Shown here: positions 16,711 through 25,096 of the stretch, piece after piece
Numbering within the stretch: the stretch's first letter is position 1
Layout of the letters: every line of letters begins with the position of its first letter
Assembly (NCBI RefSeq): GCF_000455345.1
Contig: NZ_HG315690.1
Span: forward strand, 2,617,360-2,681,359
Length of the DNA stretch: 64,000 nt
Source: Halopiger goleimassiliensis
Lineage (GTDB): Archaea > Halobacteriota > Halobacteria > Halobacteriales > Natrialbaceae
Direction: 5' to 3'
Program-made: the position numbers and the translations under genes
Notes under the pieces: generated by a model
Told to the model about the DNA's origin: nothing
Databases searched by the model: none
The model's input: only the letters and a program-made list of their open reading frames with translations

Positions 16711-17337
16711 ATGGGGCTACACGGCGACGGGGAGCCCGCGGACACCGAGGAAGCGATCATGCAGGCGACCTACCGGGCGCTGTGCAACCACGGCTACACG
16801 AACCTGACGATGCAGGCGATCGCCGACGAGTTCGACAAGACGAAAGGCGTCCTGCACTACCACTACGACACCAAGGAGGGGCTGCTGGTCGCGTTCCTCG
16901 AGTACCTGCTCGACGCGTTCGAGCGGAGCATCGTCGTCGACGAGACGGTCCCGCCGGACGAGCGCCTCGAGGCACTGATCGATCGACTGCTGTTCGGTCC
17001 CCCGGAACGGACCGAGGTCGACCAGTGGGAACTCACGACGGCGATGCTCGAGATCCGATCGGAAGCGCCGCACAACGCCGAGTTCCGGCGACAGTGGGAG
17101 CGAAACTACGAGACCGTCGAGGCGACGGTGATCGCCATCGTCGAGGACGGCATCGAACAGGGCCTGTTCCGCGACGTCGATCCCGAACACGTCGCGACGC
17201 TCGTGTTGACGGCCATCAACGGCGCGCGGATCTACCAGGTAACCCTCCAGCGGGACGACGTGGCCGAGACTGCTCGTGCGAGTCTCGACTCGATCGTCCG
17301 CGACTGGCTGGAAGCGCCGGAACGCGACGAGGAGTGA
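16711..17337 (+). CDS. TetR/AcrR family transcriptional regulator
   Basis: This 208-residue regulator has an N-terminal HTH (MQATYRALCNHGYTNLTMQA then IADEFDKTKGVLHYHYDTKE) and an all-helical ligand domain. TetR proteins near acyl-CoA dehydrogenase and crotonase genes often respond to acyl-CoA esters, as FadR-type regulators do in archaea and Bacillus. That role is likely here but not demonstrated. It is followed by a 196-base gap with promoter-like sequence for the phosphotransferase gene. Confidence 0.85.
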   Translation: MGLHGDGEPADTEEAIMQATYRALCNHGYTNLTMQAIADEFDKTKGVLHYHYDTKEGLLVAFLEYLLDAFERSIVVDETVPPDERLEALIDRLLFGPPERTEVDQWELTTAMLEIRSEAPHNAEFRRQWERNYETVEATVIAIVEDGIEQGLFRDVDPEHVATLVLTAINGARIYQVTLQRDDVAETARASLDSIVRDWLEAPERDEE

Positions 17338-17489
17338 ACCGACCGGACGGCACACGCGACGGCATTCGGGGTGAAAGCGGCAGTTCCGACTGCCCAGACC
17401 AGTCACCGTCCGACACCGTCGCGACGAGGTCCCGTTTTCCCGGCTCCTGCGGCGCTTTACTCCAACATTGTAAAGATACTGCCAGTTCG

Positions 17490-17506
17490 AAAATACTTTC
17501 GTTAAG
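17490..17506 (+). promoter_or_regulatory. AT-rich promoter-like stretch
   Basis: AAATACTTTCGTTAAGC is the most AT-rich segment in the gap and ends 28 bases before the ATG at 17534, so it predicts a leaderless start at the short upstream ORF rather than at the phosphotransferase. Confidence 0.35.
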
Positions 17507-17533
17507 CAGCAGCTAGCGATAGCGTACGTGATC

Positions 17534-17605
17534 ATGGCTGCTGTGAACCGGCGTCGAGACGACGATTCGACAGACTCCGTCCGAGCCAACGGGGAACACG
17601 CATGA
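17534..17605 (+). CDS. Possible 23-residue leader peptide coupled to the phosphotransferase
   Basis: The ORF MAAVNRRRDDDSTDSVRANG-EHA ends with TGA inside the ATGA that starts the next gene. It has the right spacing to an AT-rich promoter-like stretch. If translated, it would couple translation into the phosphotransferase. No homologue is recognised. Confidence 0.3.
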   Translation: MAAVNRRRDDDSTDSVRANGEHA

Positions 17606-18663
17606 GCGACGACTACTACGACCGTCTCGTCGACGAGGACGCGCTGGCCGCGTACCTCGAGGACGAACTCGGCGAGGCCGACGACTACGACGTGCGCCGT
17701 CACGAGGAAGGGCACTCGAACGAGACGCTGTTCGTCACGTGGGGCGACCGCGAACTGGTCGTCCGTCGGCCGCCGCCGGGCGAGACCGCCGACACGGCCC
17801 ACGACGTCATTCGGGAGTACACCGTGATGAACGCGGTCGCGGACACCGACGTGCCCGTCCCCGACCCCGTTCTCGCGTGTGAGGACCACGACGTCATCGG
17901 CAGCGACTTCTACGTGATGGGTCGGCTCGAGGGCGACGTGCTCCGGGAGGCGGAACCCGACCGGTTCGCCGACCCCGCCCACCGCGAACGCATCGGCGAA
18001 CAACTGGTCGACACGCTCGCGAAGATCCACCGCCTCGACTACGAGGAGATCGGTCTCGGCGAGTTCGGTCGCCCCGAGGGGTACACGCAGCGCCAGGTCG
18101 ACCGCTGGGGCAAACAGCTGTCGTGGGCCTTCGAGGTCACCGAGGACGAACGGGAGGTGCCGGACCTCCACGAGGTCGGCGACTGGCTCCGGGAGAACGT
18201 CCCAGAGGACCACCCGCACACGCTCGTCCACGGCGACTACAAACTCGACAACGTCATGTTCGCGCCCGGGACGCCGCCGGAACTGAACGCCGTCTTCGAC
18301 TGGGAGATGGCCACGCTCGGCGATCCCCGGGCCGATCTGGGCTGGATGCTCTCCTACTGGCGCGACGCCAAGGACCCCGACCCCGAACTGCCGGAACTCG
18401 TGACCCAGTTCATGGAACGCGAGGGGTATCCCACCCGCGTCGAACTCGTCTCCCGCTGGGAGGAGTTGACCGGCCTCGAGTTCGAACGCGAGCGGTTCTA
18501 CCGCACGCTCGCGGTCTACAAGCTGGCGGGGCTGGGCGAGATGTTCTTCCGCCGGCACCTCGAGGGCAACGCCGACAACCCGCTGTACCCGAAGATGCGG
18601 GATCGGGTGCCGGCGTTGGCCGCGCGGGCGAAACGGATCATCGAGGGCGACGAACCGCTGTAG
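17602..18663 (+). CDS. Aminoglycoside-phosphotransferase-fold protein (ACAD10/11-type kinase)
   Basis: This 353-residue APH-fold kinase has an ATP-binding lobe (RHEEGHSNETLFVTWG, LVVRRPP with the Lys position altered to Arg), the catalytic loop LVHGDYKLDNVMF and the metal-binding Asp in FDWEMATLGDPRADLGWM. In animals and bacteria, this subgroup is fused or linked to acyl-CoA dehydrogenases and phosphorylates 4-hydroxy acyl-CoAs. Its place beside acyl-CoA genes supports a similar hydroxyacyl role over antibiotic resistance. The start is ATG 17602. Confidence 0.85.
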   Translation: MSDDYYDRLVDEDALAAYLEDELGEADDYDVRRHEEGHSNETLFVTWGDRELVVRRPPPGETADTAHDVIREYTVMNAVADTDVPVPDPVLACEDHDVIGSDFYVMGRLEGDVLREAEPDRFADPAHRERIGEQLVDTLAKIHRLDYEEIGLGEFGRPEGYTQRQVDRWGKQLSWAFEVTEDEREVPDLHEVGDWLRENVPEDHPHTLVHGDYKLDNVMFAPGTPPELNAVFDWEMATLGDPRADLGWMLSYWRDAKDPDPELPELVTQFMEREGYPTRVELVSRWEELTGLEFERERFYRTLAVYKLAGLGEMFFRRHLEGNADNPLYPKMRDRVPALAARAKRIIEGDEPL

Positions 18664-18707
18664 GAGCCGACATCCGGTTCAGGACGACACAGTTCCTTCC
18701 GGTTGCG

Positions 18708-19032
18708 TCACAGTACTCCTTCGCTCTCGAGAAAGTTGTATACGTCGACCAGAAAGTCACGGTAGCGCGAAAGGTCTTGCAGCGCCTCGAAGACGATTTC
18801 GTCGTTCCGACTCGGGAACCGAGTACTCGAGGTCGACGAGCAGTATCCGGGCGATATCGAGACACGCCTGCGTCATCGTTTCGAACCGGCGTTCGACGAC
18901 ATCTCGAAGTTCCCGATCGGCGACGTACGCGTCGAAATCGACCGCTTGCTTCGACGACAGAACCGCGAGATACTCCTCGATGTACTCCGCGATATCGACG
19001 ATCCGGTCGACGCGGATCGACCGATCGGTCAT
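18708..19032 (-). pseudogene. HEPN (HepT-like) toxin remnant, internal deletion and frameshift
   Basis: From ATG 19032 the reverse strand encodes MTDRSIRVDRIVDIAEYIEE and the helix FETMTQACLDIARILLVDLE, typical of HepT N-termini. It then reaches VPESERR and goes out of frame, stopping at 18757. The +1 frame continues as EIVFEALQDLSRYRDFLVDV and YNFLESEGVL to a stop at 18708, which looks like the family's C-terminal helix. The segment that should carry RX4-6H (RNxxxH) is missing, so an internal deletion plus frameshift probably removed the RNase site. It lies one base after the MNT gene, as in intact HEPN/MNT pairs. Confidence 0.7.
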
Positions 19033-19033
19033 G

Positions 19034-19465
19034 CTATCCCTCGAGATGGGCGTCGATCCGTTCGAGAACGGCGTCGAACCGATCTCCCGGGGACGCATCG
19101 TTTCGTTCGCCGAGTTCGCGCTCGAATCGATCGCGGTGATCCAGCAGGCGATCCGACGAGCCGACGAGGATGATCCCGTTGGTCGTCGCGTCGTACCCGA
19201 CTCGAGGATCGAGATCGGAAAGAACGGAGAGGTCGATATCGTTTCGCTCGAGCGTCGTCGAGAGGGCGGTGGCCAGGGTGAGTCGAGCCTCGCCGACCTC
19301 GTCGACCGATCGGTCGAATTCGACAGCGATGTCGATATCACTGTGTGGATGCGTGTGGCCATCTACGGCGGACCCGAAAAGCACCGCGAGGCGGACGGGC
19401 TGGTCCCGAAGAACGCGCTCGACCGCGTCGCGATCGATAGCAGTGGCGTCGGTTCGGCCACTCAT
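19034..19465 (-). CDS. MntA-like nucleotidyltransferase antitoxin
   Basis: This 143-residue minimal nucleotidyltransferase has LAVLFGSAVDGHTHPHSDID followed by IAVEF: the GS motif and the DxD metal-binding pair of MNT proteins. MntA antitoxins transfer AMP from ATP onto a Tyr of the HepT toxin next to its RX4-6H site. Here the partner HEPN gene directly downstream is broken, so this gene may be an orphan or immune to loss. I prefer the ATG at 19465 (MSGRTDATAIDRDAVE); upstream in-frame extension is less typical. Confidence 0.8.
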   Translation of the reverse strand: MSGRTDATAIDRDAVERVLRDQPVRLAVLFGSAVDGHTHPHSDIDIAVEFDRSVDEVGEARLTLATALSTTLERNDIDLSVLSDLDPRVGYDATTNGIILVGSSDRLLDHRDRFERELGERNDASPGDRFDAVLERIDAHLEG

Positions 19466-19620
19466 AACGACACATTCCCGTTGCGACCGCAAACCTGTTT
19501 CGGTGATCCAGGTACCAGCGTACACGGACCGACCATTACCGGCGCTTTCTCACAGCCCGAAACGCCGTACGACCTGAACAACCGAACACAACTCACTTAA
19601 CATTGCTAATTCGTGTCGGT

Positions 19621-19629
19621 GGTATTAAG
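19621..19629 (+). promoter_or_regulatory. TATA-like box for the fused Hbd-Ech gene
   Basis: GGTATTAAG lies 25-33 bases before the ATG at 19654, a leaderless arrangement. It also supports the internal ATG as start rather than upstream codons. Confidence 0.45.
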
Positions 19630-19653
19630 ACCATCCTGGTTGTTCACCCGGGT

Positions 19654-21612
19654 ATGTCACTCGACAGCATCGACCGCGTCGCGGTTCTGGGCGCGGGCAA
19701 CATGGGACACGGGATCACCGAAGTCACCGCCATGGGCGGCTACGAGGTCACGATGCGGGACATCGAGGAGGACCTCGTCGCGGACGGCTACCAGGACATC
19801 GAGTGGAGCCTCCGGAAACTCGAGGAGAAAGAGCTAATCGAGGAGTCCGCCGACGACGTCCTCGATCGTATCGAGACGACCACCGACCTCGAGGAGGCCG
19901 TCAGGGACGCCGACCTCGTCATCGAGGCCGCGCCCGAGGACCTCGAACTGAAACACGACATCTTCAGCGACCTCGAGGAGTACACGACCGGCGACACGCT
20001 GCTGGCGACCAACACCTCGAGTCTGCCGATCACGGACATCGCGGAGGCCGTCGACACGCCCGAGCGCGTGCTCGGCCTGCACTTTTTCAATCCGCCGGTG
20101 AAGATGGACCTGGTCGAGGTCATCTACGGCGAGGAAACGGGCGACGAGGCGGCCGAAGCGGGCTACGAGTGGGTCGAATCCGTCGGCAAGACGCCCATCT
20201 ACGTCCGCAAGGACGTCCGCGGCTTCGTCGTCAACACCATCGTCGGGCCGTTCAACGACGAACCGGCCTGGATGGTCTCGAACGACGAGACGACGATCCG
20301 AGAGGCCGACGCGACGATGGTCCACGAGCGGGGGTATCCGATGGGACCGTTCGAACTCTCGGACCTCACCGGCATCGACGTCGGCTACCACGTCCGGAAG
20401 GAAGGCGGCCGACCGATCCCGCCGATCACCGAGGAGAAAGTCGAGAACGAGGAGCTCGGCCAGAAGACCGGCAAGGGCTTCTACGACTACGAGGACGGCG
20501 ACGGTGCCGACTACGGCCCCGACGACGTGGACGACTTCGACTGGCTCCGCGTCGAGGCCCGGATGATCAACCGCGCCGCGTTCCTCGTCGGCGAGGACGT
20601 CGCCACGCCCGAGGAGGTCGACACCGGCGTCCAACTGGGGCTGGGCTTCCCCGAGGGGATCTGCCGCCGCGCAGACAAGATCGGCCTCGACGAGGTGCTC
20701 GAGAAACTCGAGACCCTCCACGCGGGGACCGGATCCGACCGGTTCGAACCCCACCCGTACCTCGAGCGACTCGTCGAGGAGGGCAAGACCGGCGAGGACG
20801 CCGGCGAAGGGTTCTACGAGTACGACGGGGACGACGGCGACCTCGACGCCTACCACAACCTGAACGTCACGCTCGAGGACGAGGTCCTGCAGGTCGAACT
20901 CGACCGTCCCTCGCGGATGAACGCCCTCAACGGGGAACTGCTCGAGGAACTCGACGACCTCTTCTCGTCGGTCGACGTCGACGAGGTCCGCTGTGCGACC
21001 ATCGAAGGGGCCGGCGACCGCGCGTTCTGTGCCGGTGCCGACGTCACCGACTTCTCGAGCGCCGAGCCGACCGACCTGATGGACGTGACGCCGACGTTCG
21101 AGACGATCAACGACTTCGATCGACCCGTCGTCGCGAAGATCGACGGCTTCTGTCTCGGCGGCGGTCTCGAACTCGCGCTGGCCTGTGATCTGCGGCTCGC
21201 GACCGAGCGCTCGGAGTTCGGCTCCCCGGAGATCAACCTCGGCCTCATCCCCGGTGGCGGCGGGACCCAGCGTCTCGTCCGCGTCCTCGGCGAGACCCGT
21301 GCGAAGGAACTGGTCTTCCGCGGCGAGCACATCGACGCCGAGCGCGCCGAGGAGTGGGGCCTGATCAACCGCGCCGTCTCCCGCGAGGAGTTCGACGACC
21401 TCGTCGAAGAGTGGGTCGACGACCTCGCCGGCGGCCCGCCGATCGGCCTCAAAGTCGCCAAGAAGGTCATGAACGAGGGCCAGGACGCCAGCATGGAGGC
21501 GGCCCTCGCGATGGAGAGCCAGGGCTTCGGCCTGCTCTCGAGCACCGAGGACGTGATGGAGGGCGCGATGGCCTTCGCCGAGGACCGCGAGCCCGAGTTC
21601 GAAGGCAAGTGA
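19654..21612 (+). CDS. 3-hydroxyacyl-CoA dehydrogenase / enoyl-CoA hydratase fusion
   Basis: This 652-residue bifunctional enzyme carries out hydration of enoyl-CoA and NAD-dependent oxidation of 3-hydroxyacyl-CoA. The N-terminal half has the NAD motif VAVLGAGNMGHGI, the catalytic His in LGLHFFNPPVKMDLVEV, two HAD-C domains (about 185-280 and 300-385), then a crotonase domain (about 395-652) with RAFCAGADVTDF, GGGLELALACD and FGSPEINLGLIPGGGGTQRL containing both catalytic Glu positions. The order dehydrogenase-hydratase is the reverse of the bacterial FadB. It could serve fatty acid or phenylacetate (PaaH/PaaF-like) oxidation. A thioesterase follows with one base between. Confidence 0.93.
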   Translation: MSLDSIDRVAVLGAGNMGHGITEVTAMGGYEVTMRDIEEDLVADGYQDIEWSLRKLEEKELIEESADDVLDRIETTTDLEEAVRDADLVIEAAPEDLELKHDIFSDLEEYTTGDTLLATNTSSLPITDIAEAVDTPERVLGLHFFNPPVKMDLVEVIYGEETGDEAAEAGYEWVESVGKTPIYVRKDVRGFVVNTIVGPFNDEPAWMVSNDETTIREADATMVHERGYPMGPFELSDLTGIDVGYHVRKEGGRPIPPITEEKVENEELGQKTGKGFYDYEDGDGADYGPDDVDDFDWLRVEARMINRAAFLVGEDVATPEEVDTGVQLGLGFPEGICRRADKIGLDEVLEKLETLHAGTGSDRFEPHPYLERLVEEGKTGEDAGEGFYEYDGDDGDLDAYHNLNVTLEDEVLQVELDRPSRMNALNGELLEELDDLFSSVDVDEVRCATIEGAGDRAFCAGADVTDFSSAEPTDLMDVTPTFETINDFDRPVVAKIDGFCLGGGLELALACDLRLATERSEFGSPEINLGLIPGGGGTQRLVRVLGETRAKELVFRGEHIDAERAEEWGLINRAVSREEFDDLVEEWVDDLAGGPPIGLKVAKKVMNEGQDASMEAALAMESQGFGLLSSTEDVMEGAMAFAEDREPEFEGK

Positions 21613-21613
21613 G

Positions 21614-22051
21614 ATGACCGAAGACGAGGGGTGGCCCGGCTGGCAGTCGTTCGTCCAGCGCCACGGGTATCTCTCGTGGCTCGGAGTAGAGGTCGACCAC
21701 CTCGAGGACGGACGGGCCGTCCTCGTCGTCGAACGCGATGCGGACTTCGAGAACCCCGTCGGATCGGACGGCTACGATCCGATCCACGGCGGGATCGTCG
21801 CGTCGCTGGTGGACACGGCCAGCGCGTTCGCGCTGCGAAGTACGTTCGCACAGCCGGAGGCCGTCGGGCTGACGACGACCGACCTCAACGTCTCGTATCT
21901 CCGCCCGGCGACGGGCGACCTCCGGGCCGAAGCCGAGGTGCTGCGGGTCGGCGGTTCGACGGGCGTGACCGACGTCAGCGTCGTCGGTGCGGACGGCGAG
22001 GCGGCCGTCGGGCGTACGACCTACCGACTGTTCCGCCCCGAGGGGAGCTAA
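21614..22051 (+). CDS. Hotdog-fold PaaI-like thioesterase
   Basis: This 145-residue protein has the signature YDPIHGGIVASLVDTASAFAL, characteristic of PaaI/4HBT hotdog thioesterases that hydrolyse acyl- or aryl-CoA to free CoA. The start follows the stop of the fused Hbd-Ech gene by one base, so the two are co-transcribed and translationally close. It may relieve accumulation of dead-end acyl-CoA. It is convergent with the Lrp-like regulator. Confidence 0.85.
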   Translation: MTEDEGWPGWQSFVQRHGYLSWLGVEVDHLEDGRAVLVVERDADFENPVGSDGYDPIHGGIVASLVDTASAFALRSTFAQPEAVGLTTTDLNVSYLRPATGDLRAEAEVLRVGGSTGVTDVSVVGADGEAAVGRTTYRLFRPEGS

Positions 22052-22061
22052 CGCGGCACCA

Positions 22062-22580
22062 TCACTCGTCGGCTTCCTCGCGCAGGTCCTCGTAGATCCG
22101 CGGATCGGTGCGGAACTTGAGGACGTTGTGGATCGCGGAGTTGCGCAGGTTCGCGATCACGTCGCCGTGTTCCTTGTAGCAGTCGTGGATCCACCGCGAG
22201 ACCTGCTGGCGATTGCGAAACATCATAATCGACTTCCACTGGTACTCGCCGTCCGAGAGGAAGAAAAACAGGGTGTGTTTGTCCTGTTCGATGTACTCCA
22301 TGGCGTCCTGCCAGTTCTCGGCGAAATTCTCCGGGTTGAACTTGAACTCGAACAACGCGAAGATGTAGTAGTCCTCGTTCGGGATGATCGCCTCCCGGAA
22401 GACGCCCTCGTCGCGCATCCGGCGGATCGACTCGCTGACCGTCACGTGCGAGACGTCGATTCCGTACTGCGCCTCGAGGACGTCCGTCAGCTCCCGCGAG
22501 GAGAGCTGTGGGTCCTTGGACAGTTCACACAGGATCGCGATGTCGCGATCCTTGAAGTCCCAGTTCGGCGGTTCGTCCAT
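22062..22580 (-). CDS. Lrp/AsnC-like winged-helix regulator
   Basis: This 172-residue regulator has an N-terminal winged helix (DRDIAILCELSKDPQLSSRE then LTDVLEAQYGIDVSHVTVSE) followed by an aromatic-rich C-terminal domain, unlike the usual RAM domain. It diverges from the first Liv transporter operon with 227 bases between, and is the obvious candidate to control it. The ATG at 22580 (MDEPPNWDFKDRDI) gives a compact start. Confidence 0.75.
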   Translation of the reverse strand: MDEPPNWDFKDRDIAILCELSKDPQLSSRELTDVLEAQYGIDVSHVTVSESIRRMRDEGVFREAIIPNEDYYIFALFEFKFNPENFAENWQDAMEYIEQDKHTLFFFLSDGEYQWKSIMMFRNRQQVSRWIHDCYKEHGDVIANLRNSAIHNVLKFRTDPRIYEDLREEADE

Positions 22581-22752
22581 ACCCGAACATCCAGCCGGTA
22601 TTACGTGTTCGTTTCGGTCACTCTTCGAGCGCCGAACCGACCCTCCTCGAGACCGAACCCCGTCCCGAGACGGACACCTACCGTCGGTCGAGGACACCCA
22701 TCGACGTCACGGTCCGCTTGCCCTATCAGCAGCAATGGGGATGACGGACAGA

Positions 22753-22760
22753 TTTAATAT
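22753..22760 (+). promoter_or_regulatory. TATA-like box upstream of first transporter operon
   Basis: TTTAATAT lies about 50 bases before the solute-binding protein start. It predicts a transcript with a 20-30 base leader, in contrast to the leaderless genes elsewhere. Confidence 0.5.
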
Positions 22761-22797
22761 GTGTGAAAAATAACCGAGATGTTGAGGCGCGTTAACC

Positions 22798-22803
22798 AGG
22801 AGG
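22798..22803 (+). promoter_or_regulatory. Shine-Dalgarno site AGGAGG
   Basis: AGGAGG is separated by four bases from the ATG at 22808 and by seven bases from the in-frame ATG at 22811. Seven is the better spacing, so 22811 is the preferred start. Confidence 0.6.
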
Positions 22804-22810
22804 ATAAATG

Positions 22811-24142
22811 ATGGACAACGATACTAACAGAAGTGGGGATAACTCGATCGAATCGAAGGGTGTCGACCGACGTCGCTTCCTTGCAGTCGCGGGAACGGGA
22901 GCGATGGCAACTACCGTCGCGGGCTGTCTCGACCTGAGCGGCGAGGGGGATGACGACGGCGAGATCACCATCGGCGTCCTGGCTCCGCTCGGTCAGGACC
23001 AGGGCCTCGGTGCCGAGAACTCCGCCGAGTTGGCCGTCGACGAGGTCAACGAGGACGGCGGCATCGACGGCAGAGACGTGACTCTCGAGGTCGTCGACAC
23101 GCAGAGCGACCCCGGGACGACACAGAACGAAACCGAGCGCCTGATCGAGGAGAACAACGCGGATCTGCTCGTCGGGACGTTCTCCAGCGAGGCGACCCAG
23201 GGTGCGCTCGAGTCGATCGGCGACTACGGCATTCCGTTCATCATTACGGGTTCGGCGTCACCGACACTGACGCGTGACTACGCCGGTGACGATTACGAGC
23301 GGTACAAGAGCGTCTTCCGGAACGGCCCGATCAACTCGGACTACCAGGCCGAGGCGATGGGCGACTACGCGGAGTACCTGAACGAACGCCACGGCTGGGA
23401 GGAGTTCGCGTTCCTCGCGGACAACGCCTCCTGGACCGAGCCGTTCGCCCAGCAACTACCCGGCATTCTCGAGGACCGCGGCTTCGAGGTCGTCCTCGAG
23501 GACCGGCTCCAGCCCGGACTCGACGACTGGAGTTCGGTGATCGGCGAACTACAAAGCACCGATCCCGACGCTCTCTTCCGGTTTTTCGCGCACAACGTCG
23601 CGACCGAGCTGCTGGGTGCCTGGCACCAGGAAGAGCTCGATTTCGGCATCGAGGGGATCCACGTCGCCTCGATGACGCCGGACTTCTTCGACGCCATGCA
23701 AGGAGCCGCGAGCTTCGAGACGACGTCCCAGTCGGGTGCCGCCGGCGCTGCCCCCATCACCGAGAAGACCCAGGACTTCGTCGAGCGCTACCAGGAGGAG
23801 TTCGACAGCCCGGAACTCCCGATGTACATGGGGTTCAACACGTACGACGCGGTCTACGTCTACAAGAACGCCGTCGAGCGCGCCGGCACGACCGACTACG
23901 AGAACGATCTCGACGAGATCGTCGACGCGATGCTCGAGACGGACTTCACCGGGACGGCCGGCCAGATCGAGTTCTACGGCGAGGACCACGAGTACCCCCA
24001 CGACGTCATGGAAGCCCGCGACGAGGACGACCGGATCTCGAACTTCCCGATCACCCAGTGGACCCCCGAGGGCGACATCGAGTGCGTCTATCCCGAGCAG
24101 CACCGTACAGCCGATCACCAGGCACCGCCGTGGATGGGATAA
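22811..24142 (+). CDS. Branched-chain-type ABC transporter solute-binding lipoprotein
   Basis: This 443-residue periplasmic-binding protein of the Leu/Ile/Val type (type I fold) captures a substrate outside the cell. The N-terminus has twin arginines and a lipobox (DRRRFLAVAGTGAMATTVAG then C), so it is a Tat-exported lipoprotein. The mature part begins ITIGVLAPLGQDQGLGAENS. It heads a five-gene operon with LivHMGF-like partners. Family members bind amino acids, aromatic acids or short-chain acids; the acyl-CoA and phenylacetate genes nearby make a carboxylic acid more likely. Confidence 0.9.
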   Translation: MDNDTNRSGDNSIESKGVDRRRFLAVAGTGAMATTVAGCLDLSGEGDDDGEITIGVLAPLGQDQGLGAENSAELAVDEVNEDGGIDGRDVTLEVVDTQSDPGTTQNETERLIEENNADLLVGTFSSEATQGALESIGDYGIPFIITGSASPTLTRDYAGDDYERYKSVFRNGPINSDYQAEAMGDYAEYLNERHGWEEFAFLADNASWTEPFAQQLPGILEDRGFEVVLEDRLQPGLDDWSSVIGELQSTDPDALFRFFAHNVATELLGAWHQEELDFGIEGIHVASMTPDFFDAMQGAASFETTSQSGAAGAAPITEKTQDFVERYQEEFDSPELPMYMGFNTYDAVYVYKNAVERAGTTDYENDLDEIVDAMLETDFTGTAGQIEFYGEDHEYPHDVMEARDEDDRISNFPITQWTPEGDIECVYPEQHRTADHQAPPWMG

Positions 24143-24145
24143 GGA

Positions 24146-25096
24146 ATGCTGGATGCACTCCTCACAGTACTGGTCACCGGGGCGATCATCAGCGCCCTGT
24201 ACGCGCTGATCGCCATCGGATTCACGATGATCTTCGGCGTCGGCGGGGTGTTGAACCTCGCGCACGGTGCCCTGATCATGGCCGGCAGCTACATGTTCTG
24301 GTACGTTCAACGCGGGCTCCTCGAGGACGTCCCGCTGAACTCGGTGATCGCCTTCCCGGTGACGATACTCGGTATCGCCGTCGCCTCGTACCTGCTGTAC
24401 GTGCTGCTCGTCAGGTTCATCGAGGACGACGTCGTGATCACCTTCCTGGCGACGGTCGTCGTGGCGACGGCCTTCACCGAGGCCATGATCTGGGCGGTCG
24501 GTCAGAACCCCCAGCGGTTCACGATCATCGCGGAGGATCCGGGATTCGGGCCGCTCACACTGCCCGGAAGCGGCGTTTCGGTGCTCGGAACCTACGTCTC
24601 CTACACCGAGATGGCGGCGTTCGCCGCCTCGTGGATCGCGATCGGCCTGCTGTGGTACTACGTGAACAAGACCGACAGCGGCCGATCGATCCTCGCGACG
24701 TCGATGAGCGAACGCGGTGCCCGACTCACGGGCGTCGACGTCCGCGCCGTTCAGGCGCGTACGTGGTTCATCGCCGGCGCGCTCGCGGCGGTCGCTGGGG
24801 TCTTCCTCATCGGCACCGATACGTACGCGCTGACGCCGTTGATGTGGCTGAATCCGCTGGCGCTGGCGTTCATCATCGTCGTCATCGGCGGCATCGGGTC
24901 GATCAAGGGATCGATCCTCGCGGCGTACCTGATCGGCTACCTCGAGACCGTGGTCGTCTACGGGCCCGAGATCGGGCTCCCCGTACTCGACATGCTGGGC
25001 TCGAGTTTCCGCGGGATCTTCTCGTTGATCGTGCTCGTGATCGTCCTGCTCGTCCTGCCGGAAGGCATCTACGGGAGGGAGTTCGTCCATGATTGA
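24146..25096 (+). CDS. livH: ABC transporter permease, LivH-like
   Basis: This 316-residue permease has about eight membrane helices and the LivH features ALIAIGFTMIFGVGGVLNLA, then HGALIMAG near the N-terminus and the EAA-like loop near ERGARLTGVDVRAVQARTW. It forms the channel with the next gene. It starts three bases after the binding protein stop and overlaps livM by eight bases, so all five genes are one operon. Confidence 0.9.
   Translation: MLDALLTVLVTGAIISALYALIAIGFTMIFGVGGVLNLAHGALIMAGSYMFWYVQRGLLEDVPLNSVIAFPVTILGIAVASYLLYVLLVRFIEDDVVITFLATVVVATAFTEAMIWAVGQNPQRFTIIAEDPGFGPLTLPGSGVSVLGTYVSYTEMAAFAASWIAIGLLWYYVNKTDSGRSILATSMSERGARLTGVDVRAVQARTWFIAGALAAVAGVFLIGTDTYALTPLMWLNPLALAFIIVVIGGIGSIKGSILAAYLIGYLETVVVYGPEIGLPVLDMLGSSFRGIFSLIVLVIVLLVLPEGIYGREFVHD

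Noticed and set aside
17602-18663. Antibiotic resistance function for the APH-fold gene
   Set aside because: Motifs and acyl-CoA neighbours fit the ACAD10/11-type kinase subgroup better than aminoglycoside kinases.
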